The notes under the pieces were generated by a model. It had not been told where the DNA came from and did no database searches. It worked only from the letters and a program-made list of their open reading frames with translations. Below, in pieces: positions 38,390 through 60,554 of a DNA stretch of 64,000 nucleotides (the first letter of the stretch is position 1; every line of letters begins with the position of its first letter). The translations under genes were made by a program, and so were the position numbers. The stretch comes from Chaunax sp. Z400 (taxonomy: Eukaryota > Chordata > Actinopteri > Lophiiformes > Chaunacidae): assembly GCA_037577475.1 (NCBI GenBank), contig CM075197.1, positions 27,622,150-27,686,149 on the forward strand. The letters run 5' to 3'.

Positions 38390-40483
38390 ACTTATGCATT
38401 TCTTGATCCAGGAAGTACGGATACTTTCTATTCTGAAAGTCTAATGGAAAGACTGAATGTCAAAGGAAAAAGAACAAAGATTCATCTACGTACAATGGGT
38501 CACAATACTGCTGTGCCAAGTTGGATTGTCAGAGGCTTAGAAATCTCAGACTTTACTGGCAATCCATTTTACAAGCTGCCTAATACGTTCACACAGAAGG
38601 AAATGCCAGTGTCAACAAGCAATATCACTGAAGAAGAGGTGTCTAAGTGGTCTTACCTCAAAGATGTTCATATTCCCTGTATTAAAGCTGATGTCGATTT
38701 ATTGATTGGCACAAATGCCTCAAGGTTAATGGAACCATGGGAAGTGATCAACAGTCGAGAAGAGGGACCATATGCAGTGAGAACTCTACTTGGCTGGGTG
38801 ATAAATGGACCACTAAATGGAAACAGTGCAATACATGGTGAAAATGGCTACTCTGCTGTTACTGTTAATCGGATTGGTGTTGACAAACTGGAAGAACGGT
38901 TGATCAGTCAATACAATCAGGATTTCAATGAGAGATTCGCTAACGACAAAGAGGAGATGTCAATAGAGGAAAGGAAATTCATTGAAATAGTGGAAAGTTC
39001 AGTACAACTTAAAGATGGACATTACAGCATGAAGCTTCCTTTCAAAACACCCCATGTAAACATGCCAAACAATTATTCTATGGCTAAACTGCGTGTCAAC
39101 GCACTGAAAAGGAGACTTTTGAAAGATAAAAGCTTTCACCAAGAGTATTCAAGCTTCCTTACTGATGTCATTGACAAAGAATATGCCGAAAGGGTGCCGG
39201 AGCATGAATTGGAGCGCTGTGATGGACAAATTTGGTATCTCCCTCACCATGGAGTATATCATCCACAGAAAGGAAACCTGTGTGTTGTCTTTGACTGTGG
39301 GGCTGAATTTAAAGGAGTATCATTGAACAGTCAGCTTCTGCAAGGACCAAACCTAACAAGCTCTTTGTTAGGAGTTTTGACACGGTTCAGGCAGGAACCC
39401 GTGGCAGTCATGGCTGACGTACAAGCAATGTTCCACCAAGTCAGAGTGGCAGAAGAACATTTGGACTTTTTGAGGTTTTTGTGGTGGCCAAAAGGGAAGC
39501 TGGAACAGGAACCTGTACAGTATCGTATGACCGTCCATTTATTTGGAGCAGTATCATCTCCAAGTTGTGCATGTTACGCTCTAAGAAAAACTGCTGATGA
39601 CAATCAAAGTAGTTGTCCAAAAGAAGTGGTTGACACGGTCAAAAGGAATTTCTATGTTGATGATCTTCTGAAAAGCATGGCAAGTAGAGCAGTCCATCTG
39701 GAAGTCGCTTATTCGCTTGATACAGACTCCTGTATCAATGCGCTGAGAAGATTTATTTGCCGAAGAGGACAAGTTTCTACATTGCGATCAGACAATGGAA
39801 CTAATTTTGTTGGAGCTGAAAGGGAACTCAGAGAAGCCTTAGCTTCATTTGACCACAACAAAATACAAAAGACTATGGCGCAGGATGGAATTAAATGGAA
39901 TTTCAACCCTCCTGCTGGATCCCATCATGGTGGCGTCTGGGAACGCATCATACGTATGGTCAGCAGAATTCTACACTCTGTTCTTCGTCAGCAGTGTATG
40001 AATGATGAAGGATTTCACACTGTGTTATGTGAAGTGGAAGCCATACTAAATGATCGTCCTGTTACAATGTTGTCTGAAGATCCTAATGACCTTGAGCCAT
40101 TAACACCAAATCACATTCTTTTGATGAAAGGAAAACCAGTTATGTCACCTGGACTCTCTGAAAAAAGAGATTTGTACATCAAAAGAAGATGGAGACAGAT
40201 TCAGTATCTATCCGACCTATTCTGGAAGCGATGGGTACAAGAATATTTGCCATTGCTACAAGAAAGACAAAGATGGAATAAAGAAAGGAGAGGCTTTTCA
40301 CATGGAGATGTTGTTGTTGTTGTTGATTCGACAGCACCTCGTGGATCCTGGACTCTTGGAAGGATATTGCAGATGTTTCCTGATAGGAAAGGACTGGTAC
40401 GTTCTGTCCGTCTTCAGACCAAGACCAGCATAATTGAAAGACCAGTAACAAAGATTTGTCTTCTTTGTGAAGCAAGTGATTAA
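38390..40483 (+). pseudogene. BEL/Pao pol remnant: protease, reverse transcriptase joined to partial integrase
   Basis: A single open frame. It begins with an aspartic-protease-like AFLDPGST motif (about 38397-38420), continues through reverse transcriptase (VVFDCGAEFKG, MADVQAMFHQVRV, YVDD at about 39655) and then passes directly into the integrase core (SRAVHLEV, RSDNGTNF, HHGGVWER) and its C-terminal domain. The RNase H domain, the integrase zinc-binding domain and the start of the integrase core are missing at a junction near 39675. The deletion kept the frame. The element cannot be autonomous. Confidence 0.88.
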
Positions 40484-40679
40484 TATGGAATATTGTAACC
40501 ATATTCATTACCAAGAAAAGGCCAGGAAACTGACTATACGGAGTTTTTGTAAAATTGACTGTTTCAATCAGTACATTTGTTTCAAAGGTAATGGCTCCTT
40601 ATGTAAACTTTGTTTTTAGGTTTTGTTTTTTGTTTTTAGAATTGTTTTGTCTTCTGTCAGAAACAATTAGGGGCCGGTT

Positions 40680-41010
40680 TGTAAGGGCCATTGGTTGCGT
40701 TTTGTTTGTGTTTACCTCCCACCACTAGGGGGAGGAGAAGGCGTCAAAGTTTGTGGGAATCAGCGGTAATCAGAGGTCTTTAAATGCACCTGTGTAATAT
40801 GATTTGTTTGTGGGAAGGATGACAGAAGCAGACAGTTTTTTTGACCATGCAAATGTGTCGCACAATTATGGAAGATGAATGTAAGATAGAGCCTTGTTGG
40901 CCGTTGTTTTGTTATTGAAGAGGAATCAAAATAAATTATTTCGCGTCTGGACTATGCTTTCCTCCCACCGTAGTGGTGACCTTTTTTAGAATAGCGAAAT
41001 GGTCAGTACA
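40680..41010 (+). repeat. 3' LTR of the BEL/Pao element
   Basis: Same sequence as the 5' LTR apart from several substitutions and the ~38-bp gap; ends gcgaaatggtcagtaca, 3 bp different from the 5' LTR end. Confidence 0.9.
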
Positions 41011-41379
41011 GGCTTATTCAAACACACAACACATATTTTTGTTTGCATATTCGTTATTCTAAATTTAACTATTTATCTTTTGTAATAATTATGGCTAAAA
41101 TAGACTATTTCTAATCATTTTTAAATTTTATTTTATTTCTAGAAATCATCTCCTGACCCCACCATTGGTGTCTTGCGACGCCCCGGGGGGTCACAACCCC
41201 AACTTTACCAACACCTGTTTCAGGTCACTGTCATCACTTGTAGCCATTTGAGTTTGAATGGCAGGTAATAACCTCTACACCTATACCAATAACCTACACA
41301 AAGACAATGTACACAGTAGTGGTACACAAAAGCATCATTGATTTTGACCACACATGTGCACCAGTTATGTGCACCCCTG

Positions 41380-42310
41380 CAAAGGTGTCAGTATGCAGAG
41401 TAAATACTTAATCTCACATGATGATGTCATAATTTGGTTGAGTTAAACAGTAATTTGTAGAATATGTGGAATATGGAGTGGTTAGAAATAAACAGCTGAT
41501 CAGACGGAGGTTTCAGATTCACAGAGTTTAATGAAGAAAAGCAGGAATGTTGTCAGGTGAGATCAGCTCAAACCTGTTCCTGCTTCCAGACCGTCTGACG
41601 TACCCAGACCTCCTCCACAGCCATCACTTTATTTTAATAAGCTGCTGAGACGTGTCATTATTCTTAAACAATAAACTCCACTGAAGCAGTGAATTAAACA
41701 TTTACAAGGTTTAAAGACCAGCAGGGGAAGGATTTACTAAACCCTCTGGGGTCTGAGGGCCCTTCTTTTATTTTTACTTCTATTCTTAATTATTTATTCT
41801 TCCATCAAATATAAAACAAGTGGTTCATATCAAATATTACAACACAGTCTCAACTTTCTGTAAATGAGCTCATTTGTCCTAAAGCTGAAAAATGTCATCT
41901 GATTTTTGAAATTGTTCAAATCTCCTGTGAAAACACAGATAGATAGATAATTAGAGAAAAGATAGCAGCAACAGATAAATAGGTAAAAAGCACAATAATG
42001 GTATATATTTTTACTTTACAATTAAAGTAAAAGTGAAAGTAGTAAAACAACAGTAAAGATCACATAAAGTGGCTAAAGTACAGATTACACAGTCCACCCT
42101 AGTGGTGCACAATACTGGACTGTGATGATCTATGTTGGTTCTTACTGTGCTGACAGAACAGATTCTAGTGAGAAGAGGTAAAACTCATAAGATTAGAAGA
42201 AAATTACTTTGTAATTGCAATTCAACAATATTTCATTATTATATTAAGAATATAGAATTTTTCATAAAATTGAAAAACAAAACAAAACAAAAAATCATCG
42301 TTTTATTTTT
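41380..42310. other. Junction region between duplication copies, no gene
   Basis: AT-rich sequence with no recognisable coding exon. Together with the transposons it fills the space between the right edge of copy A (35123) and the left edge of copy B (42311). Confidence 0.55.
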
Positions 42311-42724
42311 TTAAAGCTAATTGTGAAGCATAATAGAATATTCTCAATAGTAAATACATGATGCATTTCCTCCTTTTTCTGTTTATGTAATAATGGAATA
42401 CATTTCACAATTCACCACAAAATATCACAATATGGAAATTGACTGCAGTACCCAGGCCTAAAAACTGTTGTGACTTTATTTAAATGAACCATATGAGGAA
42501 AAGTCTCTAACGGCTCACAAACATCTGACACGTGACAACAGGCCTGAACTATGCTGGTTTTTTATAAGGGGTCACAGCCAAAAAGGTTCATCTGTAAAAA
42601 TGTGTTGGATTTTATTCAATTTATCAGGTTTTAATGTAAAAGTTAAGAGTTCTGACATGAGTCAGATAAAAGTGCTGCAGTTCTGTAGATGAGCTGTTAA
42701 ATGTTGGGCGTGTCATCTGACAGG

Positions 42725-42733
42725 TAAATAAAG
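42725..42733 (+). promoter_or_regulatory. TATA-like box of protease gene B
   Basis: TAAATAAAG, 102 nt before the ATG, in the upstream block shared with copy A. Sequence further upstream differs from copy A by a ~290-bp indel, so distal control could differ. Confidence 0.4.
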
Positions 42734-42834
42734 GAGACAAGTACAGAGAGGTGTGTTTGTGTTGGGGAGAGGGAGGGAGGCGGGGGAGACAGAGGTTACT
42801 TAAACTGCTGCAGGTCTCAGGATAAGGACTCAAA

Positions 42835-52601
<9,767 letters not shown>

Positions 52602-54140
52602 AAACTTCTATGTGTCAACAGTTTTACATGATGTCACAAGAACAAATGAATGTAAACTTGGGTTTGAGAGACTTTGTCGGCTTAAAGCTGCATCGATTGA
52701 TCAATACTAGATTCTTCTTCTGTTGGTGACCTCGAGGAATAGAGAAGTGAAGTTGGCTGGGTTTTCTTTGGCTTTCAGTGTTCCTTCAGTAGCAGCTTCA
52801 TTTTAGCTGTGAGTAGAGTGGAGTGAGCATCAACAGCTAACGCAATAATCAGGCTTCTTTTGATGCTGTACATTGGTAGCTCAGGGCTAAGAACTGACTC
52901 TGGGACAGTTTGACCCTTTTGACTTATTAACCCAGGGCTAACCTAAAGGCTGATTTATGGAAGGAAATACATTATTTGTCCGTACCACTGACCATAAACC
53001 AGCCTTCAGCCTTAAGCTTGTTGTTCTATGTAGTCAACCCTCTTTCAACATAGCGTTACGTTAGCTACCTCGCTAATTGGTGTAGGAAAACCAGAATGTA
53101 GCGTCTTGTTCTCTCACTACAAAAGGGCTCCACAGCATCCTGCCAGTGTCTTTATATCATAAAAACACTGCTATCCTTAATTTGGTCACGCTTCCAGTGT
53201 GAACATGCTACAAATTTGTGTTAGTGTTTAACTGGGATGCAGCTAATGTTTGGAATAAGATCTAGAAGTAAATTAGCTGCATTGTTAGCATTATTAGCAT
53301 TATTCAGGAAATTCATGAGCTTCTGTGCTGAGGTGATTTTTGGAATTAAAGCAAAAGTAAAAAATGTCAGTTAACTTTAAAATACAGCCCACTTCACTCT
53401 TCTGTTCCAACAAAACATGATTCACATGTCGTCTGTACTCTAAAGCTCCACTGAAGTTTTGCTGGACCTGAACTGCTTCCAGTCTAAGATGAAGGGTGTA
53501 AAACAGGATTTTAAGTTGTTAATTGGACTGAAAATTCAAAATGAAAGAATATTATGAAGGTCAGAGGAACACAGTGACTATAATAAGCCTGTCAATCATC
53601 TTCCTCATATAATCAGGGAGCTATTGTACCGTATCATTCAGTTATATCTGAAGTGAAAACGTGAACACAGTATTTGCTCTGAAATATTTAAAATGTAATG
53701 AATTAATAATTATTTAATTTAAAAGATAAATATATGTGATGAAGTATTTAGATTTGTGAGTTATTTCATTAGTTAGATTACCAAAAAAAGACATTGTACA
53801 ATTGTATTGTATCACAGTAAATCTTGATATCATGATACAAAATGATATATACTGTGATAGATGCTTTTATCCATATCTCCCCCCTGGGCTCAATATGTTG
53901 GCATGAAACAGTCATATTTAAAGGTAAAGTTAAACAGCAGATATACTTGCTGGCCCTGCTGATGCTGAGGAGACCCTGTTCATTTAAAAATGCTCTCTGC
54001 TCCATGTCATTCATCATCACTCTCTTCCTGCTATCTTTAATTGTAAACTCTAATAAAGGCATTAAAAAGATCTGAGGGAGTCCCAGAGTACTTGCAGTCC
54101 ATCAGCTGACGGCAGCATCAGTGCAGCCCCTCCTGGTCTT

Positions 54141-54550
54141 CTACCTGATCCTGATCTCAAAGCAGAGACAGTTACAGGAGTCACACTCTGGAGGCTGACA
54201 GGTGCAGGCACAGTCCCATTTGACACACTGTGAGAGAACAATCAGACAATTCACTGAGGAGACGAGCACGAGTTCACAGTTCTACAAGACTTTCATAGCA
54301 GCATGAAATCAGATGAAATAAATGTCTGCCTTAGAAATGGAGCTGACTTCTCTGTTGGGAGGACACTTACAGAAGAAGAAGAGCACGATTCGTTCCAACA
54401 TGAGTGGACGGTCGGCGGACTGCAGTCACACATTCCTGCCAATCTAAAGCACTGTTCGCAGAGAGAAATGTCTGGACAGCAATCGCAGCACTCTGAAGAA
54501 CAGCGGTCCTTTAGCAGACAGGAAACACAGATCAGAATCACCGGACACAT
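54141..54550 (-). CDS. Small Cys-rich protein with I-mfa-like domain, copy B
   Basis: Exons 54550-54371 and 54227-54141, with splice sites and encoded protein apparently identical to copy A. The lack of coding change while flanking DNA differs suggests recent duplication, gene conversion or selection. Start codon and upstream exons are uncertain as for copy A. Confidence 0.5.
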
Positions 54551-54668
54551 TACCACGCTGTCCTTTTAATACCATTTTACTAGTGTGTGGAGACAAACAG
54601 GGATTCAGAGGAAAATAAACCCACTAAAGCTGAGCATACACTGTATGATTTTTGAAGTGTTGTTGCTT

Positions 54669-55047
54669 CCAACTAAATCTTTCAATACATGTGATTTAAT
54701 AAAGTCTGTTAGTTTGCTCTCCAACATCCACCTTGTTCATTAGTGTCATTGCTTTTTTCTGTAATACATACAAAAGATCTGATATTAGTCACTAAGTGTT
54801 GCCCCTCACCTCTGTGAAGAAACTAAACAGTAGAACAAGCGACAAGTTGATTAAAAATATTAACTGTTGTATAATCTTAAATGTTCTTTGTTTTACTCGG
54901 AACAATAGATTTAGAGACTTTTCTCCTTATATTCTAAATGAGGTTTAAAATAAACGTTTGTGCTCCATTATGACCCCAAAAAATGTTGATTCAGAAACTC
55001 TTTCAGTATGAACCATGTAAATAATTTGGTTTGATAATCCTTTTCCG
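54669..55047. other. Copy B-specific spacer
   Basis: Unrelated to copy A at the corresponding place, where ~1.4 kb containing exons of the possible small membrane-protein gene is found. No coding sequence seen. Confidence 0.5.
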
Positions 55048-55463
55048 CATTTTTTTATATTCAAATCCAAGGAAATTAAAACAACATAGCAGAGCTTTTA
55101 CTCGTAACACAGTAATCTTATATTGTTGCTAATAGCGTCAGGTTTCTGTTAGTACTGAAGTAAGAAGTTACCTTTATGTAGCTACCTCTTTGCAACCGAG
55201 GCACAAAAATAAAATGTTTATTTTATATTTCAAGATTTCAGTGGTGGAAAACTACTCAATCCTTATTCCAGAGACATAAAAACGACAAAAGAAATGTTTC
55301 CAAAATGTCGTTTAACTTGGTAAAATTACACAAGTAGCTAGCTACGGGGTGTTGGTAAGTTTGTTACCATTAGCTGTAAAGTTGTCTCACGGATCAGTGC
55401 TTGTAGTATTGAGAAATGGTTCCTTGCAATATTTATACTCATTAAAGTGTAAGAACTGAGAAA
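55048..55463 (-). pseudogene. Intronic remnant of the small membrane-protein gene
   Basis: Matches 33951-34382, which in copy A lies in the first intron of the possible small membrane-protein gene. The exons on both sides are missing here, so the second copy of that gene has been removed by flanking deletions. Confidence 0.6.
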
Positions 55464-55599
55464 GGTGATAGCTTGCGTTTCCTTCTGATCATGGCAGCAA
55501 CACAACTGTTCCATGTAATTTATGCTGACAATTGTTTGTAGTCAATGGTGATCATTCTCAACAGGCCATGCCAAAAAGAAAATTTGACCAACACAACTT

Positions 55600-55795
55600 T
55601 CTACATATATTTTTGACCCAGCAGATTTCGTCATGTTTCCAGACCTGTAATAAATTTTAGAACCAAAATGCATTATTGTTTCTTGTGACAAAGATGTTTA
55701 CATTACATCAGAGAAAATAAAGTTATAGGAAACTCCAGTCTGCCATGATTTATATGGTCTTAGCAGGTGTATGTAAACTTTTAACCACAACTGTA
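55600..55795. mobile_element. Tc1-like element end fragment
   Basis: Ends gtgtatgtaaacttttaacc acaactgta, the usual inverted-repeat end of fish Tc1-like transposons, followed by TA. Only one end is recognisable and no transposase is left. Confidence 0.6.
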
Positions 55796-56335
55796 TGTAG
55801 GCTATAGTACTAAAATGTACTTTACTTGGCCTAAGTCGGATTGTTTTAACCTGATCACGCTTTTGTTTATAAAGTGACAATTCATACCCTTGTGTTGTTC
55901 TAATACTGGGATATCAAGTTAAATGCAAGCATGCAAGCAAAATAAAACAGGACATGCTAATCAACTACAGAAACTTTATTCAACCAAATGAATTAATACA
56001 GGCTTGCTCTCCATAACAGGAGCAGAGTATGGCCTGGCATTTACTTTCACCTTTACTGCTTAACTGTGCTGCAGCAGCATCACTAAATCTTAACGTTTAT
56101 AAATTATTGCATTTTTATTTGCTGGACAGGATGAAGGTAGGTCTATGAACCCTCACTGCTCCATAACCTGAGAGCAGGAAGCTGAACATGTAAACCATGC
56201 AGTGTGGGATACTGAAGTAGGCTGAACATTTTTGCTTCTAAACTTGACCCACAAACAATGTTTTTCTGTTTTTTTTCTGCCCCACCCCATTCACCATGAC
56301 ACCACTCCACTGCAACATATATGGACACTCATCGT

Positions 56336-56341
56336 TTTATT
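56336..56341 (-). promoter_or_regulatory. Polyadenylation signal of eif1
   Basis: AATAAA on the - strand, 373 nt after the eif1 stop codon; sets the 3' end near 56320. Confidence 0.6.
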
Positions 56342-56713
56342 GAAACACACTTGAGTACAAAACAAAAAGTTACACGAAATGGTGCCCTTTCAGTCTGGCA
56401 CAAAAACCTAAAAAGAAAAAATTAAAAAGGAAATAAACAAGGGGAAGGAAGGAGGAAGTGTGTGTGGTAGGGTCATCACCACTCATCCCTGATGTTTGGA
56501 GCTGCAGTGGTGTGTATTGATGGGAGCAAGCCTGCCCCCTGGTGTTGTAAAGGGGTAGCGGTGTTGCACAGTCCCATGTTTGTCAGAGGCTATTCACGTG
56601 TTGGCTAACAGGAGATGGTGGGGCTGCAAGGGGGGGGGAGCAACAGCAGCACATAAGAGGAGAGGGAGGGGGACTTTAATGGCCTTCAAGGAGAATGGGG
56701 CTGCTATCTGCTC

Positions 56714-58067
56714 TTAGAAGCCGTGGACTTTGAGCTGCTCCTCCTTGGCCAGGCGATACTAAAAAGACAGAAGACATTGATCAATTAAAAAGGACCTGGC
56801 CTTTCCGGTGTCTCATTTAAAATCAGCATTGAGACTCTTGCAGTGTTTGTAAGCTTTAGAGAAACTTACATCCAAGATGAACTGGCAGATATTCTTACGC
56901 TGGTCTCCCTGTAGCTGTATCACTTCACCATACTCTGGGTGCTCAATCACTGTCCCATTGCAAGCAAACTTCTGTGGGGGTTAAAAAAAAACACACACAA
57001 GACATTAGAGTAAGCAGGGCCAGAAGACAAGGACAGACAGATTAGCTAAAGGCTGGCAGCATGCCATGACACAGCAGCACACCGCTCATCTTAGCTTAAA
57101 GGAAAAGAAAAAAACAGACCCCACCCCACAGTATTACCTTCTTAAAAGCCTTGACTAGCTTCTTCTTGTCATAGTCAGCCGCAATGCCCTGGACAGTGGT
57201 GAGGGTCTTTCTGCCGTTCCGCTGTTGGATTCTTATGTGGATGTACTCTTCTGTCCCGGCTGGGAGGTTATCATCACCCTTATTTGCATCAGCAAAGGGG
57301 TCTGCAGGGGTGTGAACAGTTTAAAGGAATGTTATTACAATTGGTTCAGGTAATTACATCTTAACTAAAAAATGTTTGTACATTGCCCATCTGTCTCATC
57401 CAAATGTTACCAATTAGTATATTTGTGCATCCCATTTTTCTCTTATTCTAAAAACCTCACTGCCAGCTACTCGGTGAGTTGTCATCTGGCAGATCCTTAC
57501 ATGGGTCATATTTCAGATGAACTGCGCAGACGTGCGGGCTAAATATATTGCTTAACAGATAATCGTAGTGCTGGCTAGCCACCGCTGAGCGCTACCATTT
57601 GACCATCAAAAAACTCATGACACGACAAAATCCACTTTCTTTGTGTGAACCAAAGCTTATATTTAAGTATACGTTATTAAAGTGAGGTCATCATTTACCC
57701 TGGCGTTACACGACTTATTTCTCAAAGCGAACGTAGCTGAAGAATAAGCTAACAGGTTAATAGCATTTGCTAAATGTAGGCCTTCAGGCGGCCGTCTTAC
57801 AGCTAATCGAACAAACGTCCGAAACAACAAATTAATACACAATCGAACCAACTACGAGTTCTATTCCTATGTCAAATTGGGTGCATTGAGTAACATGCCA
57901 AATACTGAGTAGTCAAATCCTCTTCTACGCCAATAAAACGTCGAAGTAAGTCAGAATTTTAAGATTAGCTTCGCTAAAATTCGCCCTTCCCCCACCTTGT
58001 CAAACGGAACAGTATAAATTTACTTACCAAAAGGCTGTAGGTTCTGGATGCGGGACATACGAGACAT
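56714..58067 (-). CDS. eif1: Translation initiation factor eIF1, 4 exons, 116 (or 113) aa
   Basis: eIF1 binds the 40S subunit near the P site and enforces accurate start-codon choice. Exons in transcript order: 58067-58028, 57301-57138, 56971-56870, 56758-56714, all GT-AG and in frame. The protein has FDPFADANKGDD, HIRIQQRNGRKTLTTVQGI, KKLVKAFKKKFACNGTV, IQLQGDQRKNICQF and the C-terminus LKVHGF, nearly invariant in vertebrates. Two in-frame ATGs occur, at 58067 and 58058; the second gives exactly the 113 aa usual in vertebrates. Both have C at -3 and T at +4, a poor context; eIF1 genes are known to use a weak AUG context for autoregulation. Confidence 0.96.
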
Positions 58068-58244
58068 ACGATAAGATTTGCTTTCCTTTCGTATGATAAC
58101 TTGGTTAGCGAACGGTTCGTCGGCTAACTTTGACTTTTTTTAAGTAGCTGTTAGGTTTCGCCTTTAACAGGGAGGTTGCTCCGGCCTGCTTCGCAGCTCT
58201 TCCAAAATGGAGTATGACGAGCCTGCAAGACTGAAAAACAAGCC

Positions 58245-58260
58245 TTTATAGCCCCGCCCC
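58245..58260 (-). promoter_or_regulatory. eif1 core promoter: TATA box and GC box
   Basis: On the - strand CTATAAAGG (TATAAA at 58250-58245) directly follows ggggcggggc (58260-58251). Transcription should start about 30 nt further, near 58215-58220. No ATG lies between there and the eIF1 start, so the 5'UTR has no uORF. Confidence 0.65.
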
Positions 58261-60530
58261 GAATAACGTTACTGCGTAGCTGACGTACGATCTATGCTGC
58301 CACGCCCTATTGTTTCTCAACTTAACTTGAAAGGTGACATCATTTCATAATAGTAATCATTGCAGCAGGAAAATTACCAACAATATAAAGCCTCCAACAG
58401 TTATTATTGAAACGTTTAATTAAAACTTGCTTTAGGAAATGAATTTATCTGACTCAACAGGATTTGCTCTTTGGAGAAAGTCACCATGTCAAGGATCATG
58501 TCAGTATAAATTGATTTTTGCTCAGTAATCATGACAAAATACTGTCCAACTAGTAGATTGACTCAAGCATTCTATATTTTTTGTATCAATTTCTTAAATA
58601 ATTATCTGATTTACCCAATTTGTTCACTCTATTTAGACTGAATGTACTTTGATTCTGAACTTCAATCCATCAGAATTTTGATACTGCAATCACTGAATGA
58701 GAGAAGATGCTGAGCTCCCTGTCTATCAACTTCTCAGTGACCAAGTGATGGGTGATTCAAGGAAGGGAGCAACAAGCAGTTTAGAATATAATAATGAAAT
58801 CTAAACAGCAACACCGGTAGAATAAGACACATATGATCAGCAAACTTTTTCAGCCTCAAATAGAATTAAAAATGTTTTTAAAAAAACAAAAAATGTGTGA
58901 AGACGGCTGCTGTTGCAGTGGAAAAGTCAATTTGTTATATTGTAAACTTAATTGTGTCAGCTGCTGAAACATTTATGTGTTTAAGTGGTTTTATCAAATA
59001 ATCACAGGTTGAAAAACTGTTTCAGGTACAGTCGCTAAACTGTTACAACCCCCCCTGTAACACTGGGATGTTTGTGACATGTCTAAAATATACAGAATTA
59101 ATTCATTAAATACTCAAAATGAAAAAAAATAGTTATCATTCATGTCAGTGAAACCATTCACTAATTACCTTTTTCACATTACATGAGATAAAGATGATAA
59201 AGAGAGAGGAAGCCATTAGTTATATGAGAAGAATACTATTTAATGGGTCGAAAACACGTCCTAAAAACGTTTCAACACGTATATCAAATTTAGATGGAGA
59301 TAAACACAGTTTTGTTTTTTTATTTCCTTTTTGTTAAATAAAAGAAGACAAATCAAAAACAGTCAAAGAATCAAACAAAGAAATCAATATTCTTAAGTAA
59401 GACGAGATGGAACATTAAATTTGTTAAGCACCATTTCTGACGGTTCTACTCTGGTTGTGAAGGGAAGCAAAACCAACTTTAAGACCTAAATAATGATCCC
59501 TTCTAATCATTTTTTCAGCTTTGTCATAAAACAGTTTCCTGGTGTGGATGAGACAGCTGGCTCCATAAGACTGTGGCGATAACGTCAGCCTCGTTTGCTT
59601 TGTCGAGAGAATCTCATCCAACCAGTTTGCAGCTCTGTGCTGGCAGACAGCGAGCCACAACAGATTAACATCTCATTGTTTCATCTTACAACAACTGTTT
59701 GTGTGTCATGGTTATTATTACATACCAACATATCAAACAGCTCAATATCAGTTTAGATTGTAAAAATATTATGGCAGAAAGGTGATGCAACACACACCAC
59801 CGCATACGTATAGGGAATGAGATTAGAGCAATGTTTGCAGAAGACCTGGACGTCTTAAAGCGACCAAAGTTTGACCTTTTTTGGGGCATTAATAAACAGC
59901 CAGATCTGGATTCATGTACAGCCTTTTTTTTGGTTCTGTTAACTATTTGATGGACCATATTCTGACATTTTTGGGAATTTCTCATCAAATAATAAGCCAA
60001 AATTTGTATTAATCAAAAATCAAGCATATTTAGTTCACTAATACTTTAGTTTTGCTATTTAAATAAAACGGTTTAGAATTTTAAATTTCAAATTGTACTA
60101 CTTTTTGCATTTTCTATGTAAATAATGCTACGTGATGTGAATACATTGTAACAGTATATTTTCTAAAATCATTGATGCCTGATGAATATTCAGACTCTCT
60201 GACCCTGAGCTACGTACCTTTAGATCCTAAAGCTCTAAGCTCTATCACGTAGATCATCATGCTCCCCTCGTCATTGACCAGGCCTTCGGATCAGGCATAC
60301 CAAAGCAGCCGTGTCATATACTATAAATACAGATGATCTTCCGTGTGTATTAATAGCATGTTTATGTCTGCGGATGATACAATATATGCATCTACAGGAA
60401 ATATCAAGAAGCTCTACAAACTGTTTCTCATCATTTTAAGATGCAAAGCCATTATTTGAAGAAAGTTTCTTGTTTCTTTTATTGTATTGTATATGTAAAT
60501 GTACACACAACAAAGAAACCAGGCTGAGGA
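58261..60530. other. Intergenic region upstream of eif1, no gene supported
   Basis: AT-rich sequence. Open frames on the - strand at 59424-59660 and 59686-60000 lack splice signals or recognisable domains. I see no clear repeat boundaries. Confidence 0.5.
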
Positions 60531-60554
60531 CATTATAGACAAAACAGCACAATC

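Larger units (their letters stand above)
35529..41010 (+). mobile_element. BEL/Pao LTR retrotransposon, decayed and internally deleted
   Basis: Two LTRs (35529-35889 and 40680-41010) of the TG...CA type are flanked by the 5-bp target duplication ggctt (35524-35528 and 41011-41015). A purine-rich tract (aattaggggccgg) precedes the 3' LTR. Internal ORFs encode a BEL/Pao gag and pol, on the + strand. The LTRs differ at a few bases and by a ~38-bp indel, so the insertion is moderately old. Only 5.5 kb long because part of pol is missing. Confidence 0.92.
35409..41217. mobile_element. hAT-like non-autonomous element carrying a BEL/Pao insertion
   Basis: Left end caggggttcccaaaattttc; right end, inverted, caggtgttggtaaagttggg. 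It is flanked by an 8-bp target duplication, ttttaggt (35401-35408) and tttcaggt (41218-41225), with one mismatch, as expected for hAT insertion. Own sequence is ~330 bp without coding capacity. Confidence 0.6.
35316..41379. mobile_element. Outer TIR element (hAT-like), interrupted by nested insertions
   Basis: Left end CAGGGATGCACATAAC and right end, inverted, CAGGGGTGCACATAAC: a 16-bp terminal inverted repeat with one mismatch. Flanking bases do not form a clear target duplication, so this pairing is less secure than the inner elements. No transposase is seen in the remaining ~250 bp of its own sequence. Confidence 0.45.

Noticed and set aside
59424..60000. Two - strand frames of 78 and 104 codons upstream of eif1
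   Set aside because: No recognisable domain or splice context; composition like the surrounding AT-rich DNA.
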